64,000 bases of DNA, taken from positions 1 to 64,000 of the forward strand of contig JAGHZR010000021.1 in the NCBI GenBank assembly GCA_017745295.1, given 5' to 3'. Below the pieces are notes generated by a model. It made no database searches. It was not told where the DNA came from and saw only the letters and a list, made by a program, of their open reading frames with translations. Position 1 is the stretch's first letter. Every line of letters starts with the position of its first letter. The stretch is from Novosphingobium sp. GTDB lineage: Bacteria; Pseudomonadota; Alphaproteobacteria; Sphingomonadales; Sphingomonadaceae. The position numbers and the translations under genes were made by a program. Below, piece by piece: positions 19,729 to 28,234 of this stretch.

Positions 19729-20955
19729 ATGGCCTATCCCACCTCCCCGCTCGCCTCGCCCTTCCCCGCCATGCCGCCGATCGCCGGCGTCACCCCGCAC
19801 GTCGTACGCGCCGGGTACAAGGACTGGGGCCGATGCGACCTGACGTATGTGGAGCTGGACGAAGGCACCGCCGTCGCGGGCGTGTTTACGAAGAACCTGT
19901 GCTGCTCCAGCGAGGTGGAACTGGGCCGTGACAACGTGAAGCAGGGCCATGCCCGTGCGCTCGTCGTCAACGCAGGGAATTCCAACGCCTTCACCGGCTA
20001 CCGGGGCCGCGAAGCCGTCGAGCAGATCATGGACCAGGTCGCCGCCCATATCGGCTGCCCGCGCGAACAGGTCTTCGTCTCCTCGACCGGCGTGATCGGC
20101 GTGCCGCTGCCCAAGGACAAAGCTCGCGAAGGCGTGGAGAAGGCCCTCACCGCCGAGCCCTGCTCGTGGGAAGACGTCGCCAACACCATCGCCACCACCG
20201 ACACTTTCGCCAAGGGCGCGACGGCCACGGCGATGATCGGCGACACCAAAGTCACGCTCGCCGCCGTCATCAAGGGATCGGGCATGATCGCGCCAGACAT
20301 GGCGACGATGCTCGGCTACGTGTTCACCGATGCCGCCGTGGAGCCTGCCTTCCTGCAGGAGTGCCTCTCCGCCGCGAACTTCCGCACCTTCTCGTGCATC
20401 ACCGTCGATTCGGACACCTCGACCAGCGACACCGTGCTGGCCTTCGCCACCGGCAAGGCCGGTAACGCGCCGCTTTCCTCGATCGCCTCGCCCGGCGCCC
20501 ATGCCTTTGCCGCCGCGATCCATGACGTCTGCCGCCAGCTTGCCCACCTCGTCGTGCGCGACGGCGAAGGCGCGCAGAAGTTCATCGAAGTCGCCGTCTC
20601 CGGCGCGGTCTCGGACGAGAGCGCCCGCAAGGTCGGCATGGCCATCGCCAACTCGCCGCTGGTGAAGACCGCCATCGCGGGTGAGGACGCCAACTGGGGC
20701 CGCGTCGTCATGGCCGTGGGCAAGGCGGGCGAACCCGCCGACCGTGACAAGCTCTCGATCGGCTTCGGCGGCACTTGGGCCGCGCGCGAGGGCCTGCCGC
20801 TCGCCGACTACGACGAGGCCCCCGTCGCCGCCCACCTCAAGGGGCAGGACGTCCGCATCGAAGTCGACCTTGGCCTCGGCGAAGGCGCCGCCACCGTGTG
20901 GACCTGCGATCTGACCCACGGCTACATCTCGATCAACGCCGACTACAGGAGCTGA
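19729..20955 (+). CDS. argJ: Bifunctional glutamate N-acetyltransferase / amino-acid acetyltransferase ArgJ
   Basis: 408 residues. It transfers acetyl from N-acetylornithine to glutamate, giving the cyclic arginine pathway. The family is self-cleaving: the nucleophile is Thr193 in MIAPDMATML, giving alpha and beta chains of about 192 and 216 residues. Oxyanion motif SSTGVIG and substrate motif VKGSGMIAPDMA are present; the C-terminus YISINADYRS is typical. Divergent from the secA unit; the intervening 137 bp carry both promoters. The GST gene starts 2 bp after its stop, so the two are cotranscribed. Confidence 0.96.
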   Translation: MAYPTSPLASPFPAMPPIAGVTPHVVRAGYKDWGRCDLTYVELDEGTAVAGVFTKNLCCSSEVELGRDNVKQGHARALVVNAGNSNAFTGYRGREAVEQIMDQVAAHIGCPREQVFVSSTGVIGVPLPKDKAREGVEKALTAEPCSWEDVANTIATTDTFAKGATATAMIGDTKVTLAAVIKGSGMIAPDMATMLGYVFTDAAVEPAFLQECLSAANFRTFSCITVDSDTSTSDTVLAFATGKAGNAPLSSIASPGAHAFAAAIHDVCRQLAHLVVRDGEGAQKFIEVAVSGAVSDESARKVGMAIANSPLVKTAIAGEDANWGRVVMAVGKAGEPADRDKLSIGFGGTWAAREGLPLADYDEAPVAAHLKGQDVRIEVDLGLGEGAATVWTCDLTHGYISINADYRS

Positions 20956-20957
20956 CG

Positions 20958-21581
20958 GTGGCCGGTCCACAGTTCACCATCTGGGGTCGCCTCAACTCCC
21001 ACAACGTCAAGAAAGTCGCCTGGTTCGCCGAAGAACTGGGCCTGAACTACGTCCGCCACGATATCGGCGGGAAGTTCGGCTATACCGAGGAATACCTAGC
21101 CAAGAACCCGAACCGGCTGGTGCCGATGATCGAGGACGGCAAGCTCGTCCTCTGGGAATCGAACGCGATCCTGCGCTACATGGCGGCCGAGTACGGCGGC
21201 GAGCGCTGGTTCCAGCGCGATCCCATCGACCGCGCACTGGCCGACCGCTGGATGGACTGGCAGATCACTTATGCCGATGCCCAGCGCCTGCCCTTCCTCT
21301 CAATGGCCCGCACCCCGCGCGAGCAAAGGGACATGCCCGCCATCGAGCGCGACGTGAAGGCCTGCGCCGCGCACCTCGCCGTGCTGGAGCGCTACCTTTC
21401 CGAGAGGCCGTGGCTCTCGGGCGGGCAATTCGGCATCGGCGATATCCCCATGGGCGTCTATGCCTACACTTGGTTCTCGCTGCCCTTCGACAAGCCGGAA
21501 TTCCCCGCCGTGGCCGAATGGTACGCCCGCATCCGTGAGCGCAAGGGCTATGCCCAGCAGGTCATGATCCCGCTCACCTAA
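20958..21581 (+). CDS. Glutathione S-transferase family protein
   Basis: 207 residues from a GTG at 20958, with AGGAGC just upstream overlapping the argJ stop. The thioredoxin-like N domain starts FTIWGRLNSHNVKKVAWFAE; the catalytic position is Ser (RLNSHNVKK), suggesting a Ser/beta-type GST. NPNRLVPMIEDGKLVLWESN is the cis-proline and glutathione-binding part. The helical C domain contains FGIGDIPMGVYAYTW. The substrate cannot be told from sequence. Placement between argJ and an IMPase-family gene suggests a house-keeping operon rather than a degradation pathway. Confidence 0.88.
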   Translation: MAGPQFTIWGRLNSHNVKKVAWFAEELGLNYVRHDIGGKFGYTEEYLAKNPNRLVPMIEDGKLVLWESNAILRYMAAEYGGERWFQRDPIDRALADRWMDWQITYADAQRLPFLSMARTPREQRDMPAIERDVKACAAHLAVLERYLSERPWLSGGQFGIGDIPMGVYAYTWFSLPFDKPEFPAVAEWYARIRERKGYAQQVMIPLT

Positions 21582-21602
21582 CTCGATTCGAAAGCCTCCC
21601 GC

Positions 21603-22415
21603 ATGATCACCCCTTCGCTCAACGCCGCAGTCGAAACGATCATGCGCGAGGTCTCCCGCGATGTGATCCGGCCGCACTACCAGTCGCTGTCGAGCGAACA
21701 GATCGTCAGCAAGGCGGTGAACGACGTCGTCACCGTGGCCGACCGCGAGAGCGAGGCGATCCTCACCGAACGCCTCACCGCCCTGCTCCCCGAGGCCGCC
21801 GTCGTCGGCGAGGAAGCCACTTTCGTCGACGAGAACGAGCTGCTGAAGCTCAAGGACCAGCTCTGCTGGATCGTCGACCCGCTCGACGGCACCAACAACT
21901 TCGCCTCCGGCAAGCCCCCCTTCGGCATGCTGATCGCGCTGGCCGACAAGGGCGAGACGCTGGGCGGCTGGATTCTCGACTGCCTGACCGGCCGCTTCTG
22001 CCGCGCCGCACTGAACGGCGGCGCCTGGGTGAACGACGAACGCCTCACCGCCCGCGCCACCGGAGAAACCCCGCCCGTCGCCGCGATCTCGCTGATCTTC
22101 ACCGAGGAAGCCCGCCGCGAACGCCTGCGCAGCGAAGTCGCCCCGCATTACCGCATGGTCGACATCCCCCGATGCGCCGCCGAGCAATACCCCCGCCTCG
22201 CGCTCGGCCAGAACGACGTGGCGGTGTTCGAGCGCACCCTGCCCTGGGACCACGCGGCAGGCGCCCTCTTCCTCAACGAAGCAGGCGGCAAGTGCGCCCG
22301 CCCCGACGGCAGCGCCTACCGGGTCGACGAAATCGGCCGCAAGGGCCTGATCGGCGCTGCCTCGCCCGCCCTGTTCGACGACCTCGCCGCGCGCCTCTCG
22401 GCGCTGGAGGACTGA
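21603..22415 (+). CDS. Inositol monophosphatase family protein, probably histidinol-phosphatase
   Basis: 270 residues. Mg-dependent phosphatase with the two family motifs: EEATFVDENELLKLKDQLCWIVDPLDGTNNF (metal site VDPLDGTNNF) and the C-terminal PWDHAAGALFLNEAGG. Proteins of this subgroup beside argJ in alphaproteobacteria are often annotated as HisN; inositol or other sugar phosphates remain possible. It follows the GST by 21 bp and is probably the last gene of the argJ operon. A large imperfect stem-loop begins just after its stop (22416-22478). Confidence 0.85.
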   Translation: MITPSLNAAVETIMREVSRDVIRPHYQSLSSEQIVSKAVNDVVTVADRESEAILTERLTALLPEAAVVGEEATFVDENELLKLKDQLCWIVDPLDGTNNFASGKPPFGMLIALADKGETLGGWILDCLTGRFCRAALNGGAWVNDERLTARATGETPPVAAISLIFTEEARRERLRSEVAPHYRMVDIPRCAAEQYPRLALGQNDVAVFERTLPWDHAAGALFLNEAGGKCARPDGSAYRVDEIGRKGLIGAASPALFDDLAARLSALED

Positions 22416-22478
22416 GGTTTTCCGCATAAGGTTACACTCAGGTTGACACAGTTGACACGGTCCTGAGCGGAAAAAACC
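22416..22478. repeat. Stem-loop with internal direct repeats after the phosphatase gene
   Basis: Outer arms TTTTCCGC (22418-22425) and GCGGAAAA (22467-22474) flank inner arms CTCAGG (22437-22442) and CCTGAG (22462-22467). The loop contains GTTGACAC twice at a 9-bp period (22442-22449 and 22451-22458). The outer arms extend into GGTT/AACC with a small bulge. It may end the argJ operon. The rest of the 234-bp gap to the next ORF shows nothing clear. Confidence 0.55.
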
Positions 22479-22649
22479 GTCACCTTGCGCCTTCCCGCGA
22501 CAAGCGGTGGTTTCGCGGAAAAGTTTGGAAAGATGGCGCACCCGGCGATGATGACAGACCGGCGCGATGTAGGAAAACGCGCGAGCCCCGCTTGCCTCCG
22601 GCGCGCATAACAGCTTGATCTCCCGCGCCTCCCGGTGCCAAGTGACGCC

Positions 22650-23051
22650 ATGCAAGCCCATACCCGCGCCCTTGTCGCCGCAGCCGCCTTCGCCTTCGTC
22701 ACCGGCAAGAAGGTGGCCGGTCTCTACGACCACTCCGCAGGAAAGGACCGGCGCATGGCCGCCGAGGCCCGCGGAACCGCCTTGCAGGGCTTCGACGGCG
22801 AACGCGGCGTGAAGTTCGGCGGCAATCTCCCGGAAATCCTCGATGCAGGCGATGCCAGCCACATCTCCTTCGAAATCGACGGGACGAGCGTGAAAGGCTA
22901 CGACCGCGCCTCCGCGACTTTCTACGAGGCCCGCGTCGGCGAAGGCCTGGTGCAGGTCTTCGATCACGGCGAGGCCGCCTGGTTCGCCTACGACATCCAG
23001 GATGCCGAGGCCGCCCAGAGCTATCACCGCAGCGCTGAAACCGGCCTCTAA
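22650..23051 (+). CDS. Hypothetical protein
   Basis: 133 residues from the ATG at 22650; an in-frame GTG lies at 22635. The N-terminus HTRALVAAAAFAFVTGKKVAGLYDHSAGKDRR may be a short hydrophobic segment or a helix. The rest reads as a compact beta-rich domain (IDGTSVKGYDRASATFYEARVGEGLVQVFDHGEAAWFAYDIQ). I do not recognise the family. Composition matches the neighbours, so it is likely a native gene. It converges on the zinc-ribbon gene, with only 15 bp between the stops. Confidence 0.6.
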   Translation: MQAHTRALVAAAAFAFVTGKKVAGLYDHSAGKDRRMAAEARGTALQGFDGERGVKFGGNLPEILDAGDASHISFEIDGTSVKGYDRASATFYEARVGEGLVQVFDHGEAAWFAYDIQDAEAAQSYHRSAETGL

Positions 23052-23066
23052 CCCGCCGGTTTCACG

Positions 23067-24179
23067 TCAGATCCCGCAGATCAGCTGGCTTTTCCCGCGC
23101 ATCTGCTTGTCTTCCTGCGTCGCCGAAATCGACGAGCTTACCGGGGTATCGTCGGAAACGAGGAAGCTGCCGTCCTTGTCGAAGCGGAAGCCCAGCTTGC
23201 GGAACACCGCCTCCACGCGAGCGGGCGAATCGACGAAGGCCACCCCGTGCCATTCGTAGCCGCTCACCACGTAGCTCACCTTGAGACCCCGGAACGTCTT
23301 GTTGACCGGATAGATATATTCCTCGGCGGACTCGTCATCCGTCGTCGGCCAAAGCTTCGAGGCTTTCTCGAAGTAAGGAGCCAACTCCGCCCCGAATTCG
23401 CAGCTGCTCGGCTCGAATTCGATCAGCCCGTTCGCCGCCGCCCACTTGGCGGATGACGGCTGGGTCGGGCAGGCGTCCTTCGCCGCATAGCCGACGCCCC
23501 CTCCCGGCAGCGCCAGTTCGACCGCGCCCTTCGCGGTAATGCCGACGATCCGCACCGGCGACCCTGCCGGGACTTCCCCCTTCTCCTTCGACCCCGCCGC
23601 TTCGGTCTCGCGGATCGCGCAAGGCGCGGTGGTCACGCGGTCGCTACCGTCGATCTCGGCGAGGCGCGGCAGCGCGGCCGACGACAGATTGACGAGGTTC
23701 ACATAGGCCCCACCCTCGTCGAGCTTCAGCCAGCGGCCGCCCTGCGTGCCGTCGACGAGCACCCCGCGCACCGCCTGCCCCCGCTCGATCCGGCCGACGA
23801 CCTGCGATCCGTCCTCGCTCGGCGCATCGCGCAGATCGCTCTCCACCGCGACATGATAGTCGAGCGATTTCGGCGCGTCCGCCGCCGCCGTTTCATCGGC
23901 AACCGGGGCTTCGGTGGCAACGGACGGCCCCGTCGTCTCCCGCCCCAGCCAGAGCCCGCCGACAATGGCCAGCGCCAGCACTCCGACACCCGCGATCAGC
24001 GGCACCCGGTTGCGCGCCGCAAACGAAGCGCGCGGCGCCGCCGGATCTTGCGCCGGAGGCATCGGCGGCGCGGGCGGCGTCTCCTGCGGAACCTCCGCCG
24101 TCACGGCCTCACCGCAAGTCTGGCAGAAACGCGCGCCCTCTCCGAGAGCCGCGCCGCAATGCTGGCAATAGTTACGCAT
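23067..24179 (-). CDS. Zinc-ribbon membrane protein with SH3-like extracytoplasmic part
   Basis: 370 residues from the ATG at 24179 (GGAGG is one base upstream). Cys5, Cys8, Cys19 and Cys22 (YCQHCGAAL, FCQTCGEAV) form a cytosolic zinc ribbon. A proline-rich linker (TPPAPPMPPAQDP) and a membrane segment at about residues 59-79 (VPLIAGVGVLALAIVGGLWL) follow. Outside the membrane is an SH3-like segment (VESDLRDAPSEDGSQVVGRI). The C-terminal half has several cysteines, perhaps paired in disulfides, and no family I recognise. Function unknown; the layout suggests a sensor or envelope-associated protein linking a cytosolic zinc site to the periplasm. It lies beyond the trxA terminator and is transcribed separately. 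Confidence 0.7.
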   Translation of the reverse strand: MRNYCQHCGAALGEGARFCQTCGEAVTAEVPQETPPAPPMPPAQDPAAPRASFAARNRVPLIAGVGVLALAIVGGLWLGRETTGPSVATEAPVADETAAADAPKSLDYHVAVESDLRDAPSEDGSQVVGRIERGQAVRGVLVDGTQGGRWLKLDEGGAYVNLVNLSSAALPRLAEIDGSDRVTTAPCAIRETEAAGSKEKGEVPAGSPVRIVGITAKGAVELALPGGGVGYAAKDACPTQPSSAKWAAANGLIEFEPSSCEFGAELAPYFEKASKLWPTTDDESAEEYIYPVNKTFRGLKVSYVVSGYEWHGVAFVDSPARVEAVFRKLGFRFDKDGSFLVSDDTPVSSSISATQEDKQMRGKSQLICGI

Positions 24180-24247
24180 GCCTCCGGGATAATTCGAAAC
24201 AAATCCCGCCCGCAAGTGACTGTTTCTGTTACCCCGTCACCGCAACG

Positions 24248-24283
24248 AAAAACCCCTCCCGCCTCGCGGCGGAAGGGGTTTTT
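24248..24283 (-). terminator. Rho-independent terminator of trxA
   Basis: The 16-nt arms AAAAACCCCTCCCGCC (24248-24263) and GGCGGAAGGGGTTTTT (24268-24283) pair with one mismatch around a 4-nt loop. T tracts on both strands allow termination either way. It begins 33 bp after the trxA stop. Confidence 0.85.
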
Positions 24284-24316
24284 CATTTCCAGCCCGAAAG
24301 CGGAAAAAGCGAAGCG

Positions 24317-24637
24317 TCAGAGTTCGCCTTCGATCCAGCCCTTCAGCGCGCTCTTGGGCGCGGCGCCGAGCTTCTGGGCGACCGGCTTGCCGTCCTTGAA
24401 CAGCACCATCAGCGGGATCGACTTCACGCCGATCTCGGCGGGAATGCCGGTGTTGGCCATGATGTCCATCTTGGCGATGGTGACCTGGTCGGACAGCTCT
24501 TCGCTGATCTCTTCCAGAGCCGGGCCGATCATCTTGCAGGGGCCGCACCAGTCGGCCCAGAAATCGACGAGCACCGGCTTGTCGGACTTCAGAACGTCCG
24601 CTTCGAAGCTGGCGTCGGTAACAGCGATAGTCGCCAT
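24317..24637 (-). CDS. trxA: Thioredoxin
   Basis: 106 residues. General cytosolic disulfide reductant. The active site is FWADWCGPCKMIGP, residues 27-40, with cis-proline region VKSIPLMVLFKDGK. GGAG lies 9 bases upstream of the ATG at 24637. It follows addA by 81 bp and is terminated by the hairpin at 24248-24283; addB-addA-trxA order is common in this order. Confidence 0.97.
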   Translation of the reverse strand: MATIAVTDASFEADVLKSDKPVLVDFWADWCGPCKMIGPALEEISEELSDQVTIAKMDIMANTGIPAEIGVKSIPLMVLFKDGKPVAQKLGAAPKSALKGWIEGEL

Positions 24638-24718
24638 GAATTGAAACTCCTCGGGTATCTCGGTTGAACGCAATCTAGGGACGAATTGCCGGGAGGCAAC
24701 GCCTGCCCCGGCATAGGT

Positions 24719-27700
24719 TTACTGGGCCGGGGAAAAGTCCGGCTTGTGAGCGGCCAGAACTTCGGCGGGAACTTCGATCAGATGGGGCACCGTGGTGTAA
24801 AGCAGCGCCACTTCCACCGCGCGGCCCGGAAAGGCCACTTCCAGCGCGGCGGCATAGGCGCCCATCTGGCGCAGCACGCCCTTGGGCACCTGCTCCAGGC
24901 GCTCGGGCGGACGACGCGCGGTCTTGTAATCGACCAGGCGCACGCGCTCCGGCTCCACCACCAGACGGTCGATAGTGCCCGCCACCACCTGCCCGCCGAC
25001 GACCGCCGCCACCGGCACTTCGGCGAGGCTGTCCGGACCGAACAGTTCCGCCCATGCGGGATTGCCGAGCACGTCCATCGCGCTTGCCAGCATGGCCTCG
25101 CGGGCGTCCTCCGGCAGGTCGGCGGCATTGCGGGCGAGCCACTGCCAGCCCGCTTCCTCGCGGAGGTCCGCCGCGACTTGCGGCAGGCGTTCGAGCAGCT
25201 TGTGGACGAGCGTACCACGCCGCAGGGCATCGCGCCCGGCGCCCGGCGGGAACGGCGGATCGGGGGCGTGGTCCTCACCCAGCGCCGAGGGCGCCAGCGG
25301 GCGCGGCGGGCGCGGTTCGGCAGGCGGCGCGCGCTCCAGCCAGCGCGGCAGCGGCTCACGGAACGGCAGTTCGACCGAGCGCACTTCGGCAGGCAGCGGC
25401 GCGGGCACCGGGCCGTTCTCGCAGCGCGTGCCCCAGATCGCGTCCTCGACATCCGCCTCGGCCGGGAACAGCGCGCGCAGGCTGGCGTACCAGCTCTTTT
25501 CCACCGGACCGTCCTTGTCCCGCCGCCCGAGCGCGCCGCCGACGAACAGCGCTTCCTCGGCGCGGGTCATGGCGACGTAGAGCAGACGCCAGTGCTCCTG
25601 CTCGTCGCCCTCGCGGTTGGCGGCAATCTGCGCGGCGATGCGGCCGACTTTCTCGTCCTTGGAGAGTGGCGGCAGCGGCACCTTGCGACGTTCCTCGCGC
25701 GGGTCGGCGAGATCGAAGCCCCGGTCGCGCGCGGCTTCCGGATTGCCGGTGGCATCGGCAAGGATGACGATCGGCGCCTGAAGGCCCTTCGAGCCGTGGA
25801 CCGTCATCACCCGGACGAGGCCCGATGCAGCATCCGCCTCGCGCTTCAGCTCGCCGTCGCCCGCGTCGAACCAGGCGAGGAAGCCCGCGAGGCTCGGCGT
25901 ATCGGTGGCGACATAGGCCTGCGCGGCGTTGACCAGTTCGTCGATCGGGTCGTTCGCCTCGCTGCCGAGCCGCGCCACCAGCTTGCGCCGCCCCTGCCAC
26001 GGGCCGACCAGCAGCCAGTGCAGCATGTCCTGCGGCGGGGTGAAGTCCGCGCGCCCGAGCAGGTCGATGAGCTGCGCCAGCGCCGCGCCGGTCTCCGGGC
26101 CGGACTGGGTGCGCAGATGCTCCCAGAGGCGCCGATTCCTGTCGCGGTAGCCGAAGCGCAGCAATTGCTCCTGGCTCCACCCCACCAGCGGCGAGACCAG
26201 CAGCGCGGCGAGGTTGAGATCGTCGAGCGGCTGCACTGCAAAGCGCAGTGCCGCGATCAGGTCCTTCACCGCCAGCGGCGCGCCGAGCCGCAGGCGGTCG
26301 ACGCCCGCCACCGGCACGCCCGCCGCGTGAAGCCGCGCGACGATCAGCCCGGCGAGTTCCTTGCGCTGGCGCACCAGCACCATGATGTCACCCGCGCCCG
26401 CGCGGCGCTGCCTACCCTTGCTGAGCGTGAAGCCCGGCCCCGAGGGATCGAGCCATTCGCGCACCTGCTGCGCAATACGCTCGGCCATCTGGCGGTCGGG
26501 GCGGGAGAGCCAGTTGGGCTGCTGCCCGTCATTGTCGTCGCCCTCTTCGAGCGGCTCGTCGTCGTCCTCGCCGATCTGGTCGGAGACCGGCTTCCACAAG
26601 GCGACATAGCCGGGGCGTTCCTGCCCGACATGGCGCTCGGCAGGCCGGTCGAGACCGAAGCGGGCATGGCCAATCCCGGCGATGGCCTCGTCCAAGAAAT
26701 CGAGCACCGGCTGCGCGGTGCGGAAGCTGCGGTCCAGACCGAGTTCGACCAGCGGCCGCGCGGCCAGTTCGCTGCGCAGCATTTCGGCGTTCTCGGCGGC
26801 GTCCTGCATCCGCGCGCGCACGCGGTCGGCGGCGCGGCGGAAGTTCTCGGGGCTGGTGCCCTGGAAGCGGAAGATCGCCTGCTTGTAGTCGCCCACCACG
26901 AAGAGCGTGCGCATCAGATCGCTGCGCTGGCCCCCTCTTTGACCCTCGCCGGACCAGAACTCCTCGGCCATGGCGAAGACTATGTCCCACTGCGCGGCGT
27001 TGGTGTCCTGCGCCTCGTCGACGAGGATGTGGTCGAAGCGGCGGTCGAGCTTGTAGCGGATCCAGTCGGCGGAGGCCTGACCGCGCAGCAGGTCGGCGGC
27101 GCGGCGGATCTGGTCGTCGAAGTCGATCAGCCCCTCGCGCTGCTTCGCCTCGTCCCAGGCAAGCGCGAAGGCGCGGCCGAGGCGCAAGGCGGGCACCAGC
27201 CTGTTCGCGAGGCCCAGCAGCGCCTTGGTCTCGCGGATTCGCGCAAGGCTCTCGCCGACGCGCAGCGCATAGCCTTCGTAGTCAGGATCGCGCTTGGAGA
27301 GATGGTTGAGGCTGCGGACGCTGTCGTCCTTGGTGAAGAGCGCGGCGTGAAGATCGTCGATCCCCTCGGCGCGCTTCGCCGCACTCCAGGTCAGCCACGG
27401 CACCAACACGTCGGTGGCCTTGTGCGCGGTGGCAGTGTTCCAATCGGCCAGCACTTCGCAGCATTTGCGCAGCGAGCGCACGTCGAAGGCCTCGTCGCCG
27501 CACATTTCCGCGAACAGGCTCTCGTCCGCCTCGGCGGGGAGGCCGAGCAGGCGCAGCACATGGCTGCGGATATCGCCCGCCTGCCAAGAGCCGGGGCCGA
27601 ACCAGGCCTCCCGCGCCCCGGCGCAGCGCAACAGGAAATCGACGACCGAATCCGGCCCATGCCGCAAGGAAAGCTGAGCGATGGCGCCGAGCAGTTGCGG

Positions 27701-28234
27701 GCCGTCGAAAGCATCGGTTTCCGCCGCGACGAGCAGGTCCGCGAGCACCTGCCGCGCCAGCAGCGCGCGCTCACGGTCCTCCATCGGCCGGGTGCCGGGA
27801 ACGAGTTGCGCTTCGAGCGGGAACGTCGCCAGCAGCCACTGCGAGAAGGCGTGGATCGTGTCGATCCTGAGGCCCCCGCCCGGACTGTCGAGCACGGCGG
27901 CGAACAGCGTGCGGGCGCGGTCCATCGTCGCGGGATCTGTCGGCGCACCGATGGCGTCGAGGCGCAGGAACAGCTGCGTCTCTTCCAGCCGCACCCATTC
28001 GGCCAGCGTTCCGTTGATGCGCGCGGCCATTTCCGTCGCGCCGGCCTTGGTGAAAGTAAGGCACAATACCTGCGAAGGCTCGACGCCCTCCTGCAGCAAA
28101 AGACGCAGCACGCGCGAGGAGAGCACCTGCGTCTTGCCGGTTCCCGCCGAGGCCGAGAGCCACACGGTATCGCGCGGGTTCACCGCCAGCATCTGATTCC
28201 CGTGCAGCGGATGGACGGCAGCGGGAGCGCTCAT
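24719..28234 (-). CDS. addA: Double-strand break repair helicase-nuclease AddA
   Basis: 1171 residues. AddAB is the alphaproteobacterial counterpart of RecBCD, resecting broken ends for RecA. UvrD-type helicase motifs: Walker A SASAGTGKTQVL near residue 30, CLTFTKAGATEMAARI, motif II ILVDEAQDTNAAQW, motif III VVGDYKQAIFRFQG and VMTVHGSKGLQAPIVIL. The C-terminal nuclease has GTIDRLVVEPERVRLVDYKT. Its ATG overlaps the addB stop by 4 bp (ATGA), so translation is coupled. Confidence 0.96.
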   Translation of the reverse strand: MSAPAAVHPLHGNQMLAVNPRDTVWLSASAGTGKTQVLSSRVLRLLLQEGVEPSQVLCLTFTKAGATEMAARINGTLAEWVRLEETQLFLRLDAIGAPTDPATMDRARTLFAAVLDSPGGGLRIDTIHAFSQWLLATFPLEAQLVPGTRPMEDRERALLARQVLADLLVAAETDAFDGPQLLGAIAQLSLRHGPDSVVDFLLRCAGAREAWFGPGSWQAGDIRSHVLRLLGLPAEADESLFAEMCGDEAFDVRSLRKCCEVLADWNTATAHKATDVLVPWLTWSAAKRAEGIDDLHAALFTKDDSVRSLNHLSKRDPDYEGYALRVGESLARIRETKALLGLANRLVPALRLGRAFALAWDEAKQREGLIDFDDQIRRAADLLRGQASADWIRYKLDRRFDHILVDEAQDTNAAQWDIVFAMAEEFWSGEGQRGGQRSDLMRTLFVVGDYKQAIFRFQGTSPENFRRAADRVRARMQDAAENAEMLRSELAARPLVELGLDRSFRTAQPVLDFLDEAIAGIGHARFGLDRPAERHVGQERPGYVALWKPVSDQIGEDDDEPLEEGDDNDGQQPNWLSRPDRQMAERIAQQVREWLDPSGPGFTLSKGRQRRAGAGDIMVLVRQRKELAGLIVARLHAAGVPVAGVDRLRLGAPLAVKDLIAALRFAVQPLDDLNLAALLVSPLVGWSQEQLLRFGYRDRNRRLWEHLRTQSGPETGAALAQLIDLLGRADFTPPQDMLHWLLVGPWQGRRKLVARLGSEANDPIDELVNAAQAYVATDTPSLAGFLAWFDAGDGELKREADAASGLVRVMTVHGSKGLQAPIVILADATGNPEAARDRGFDLADPREERRKVPLPPLSKDEKVGRIAAQIAANREGDEQEHWRLLYVAMTRAEEALFVGGALGRRDKDGPVEKSWYASLRALFPAEADVEDAIWGTRCENGPVPAPLPAEVRSVELPFREPLPRWLERAPPAEPRPPRPLAPSALGEDHAPDPPFPPGAGRDALRRGTLVHKLLERLPQVAADLREEAGWQWLARNAADLPEDAREAMLASAMDVLGNPAWAELFGPDSLAEVPVAAVVGGQVVAGTIDRLVVEPERVRLVDYKTARRPPERLEQVPKGVLRQMGAYAAALEVAFPGRAVEVALLYTTVPHLIEVPAEVLAAHKPDFSPAQ

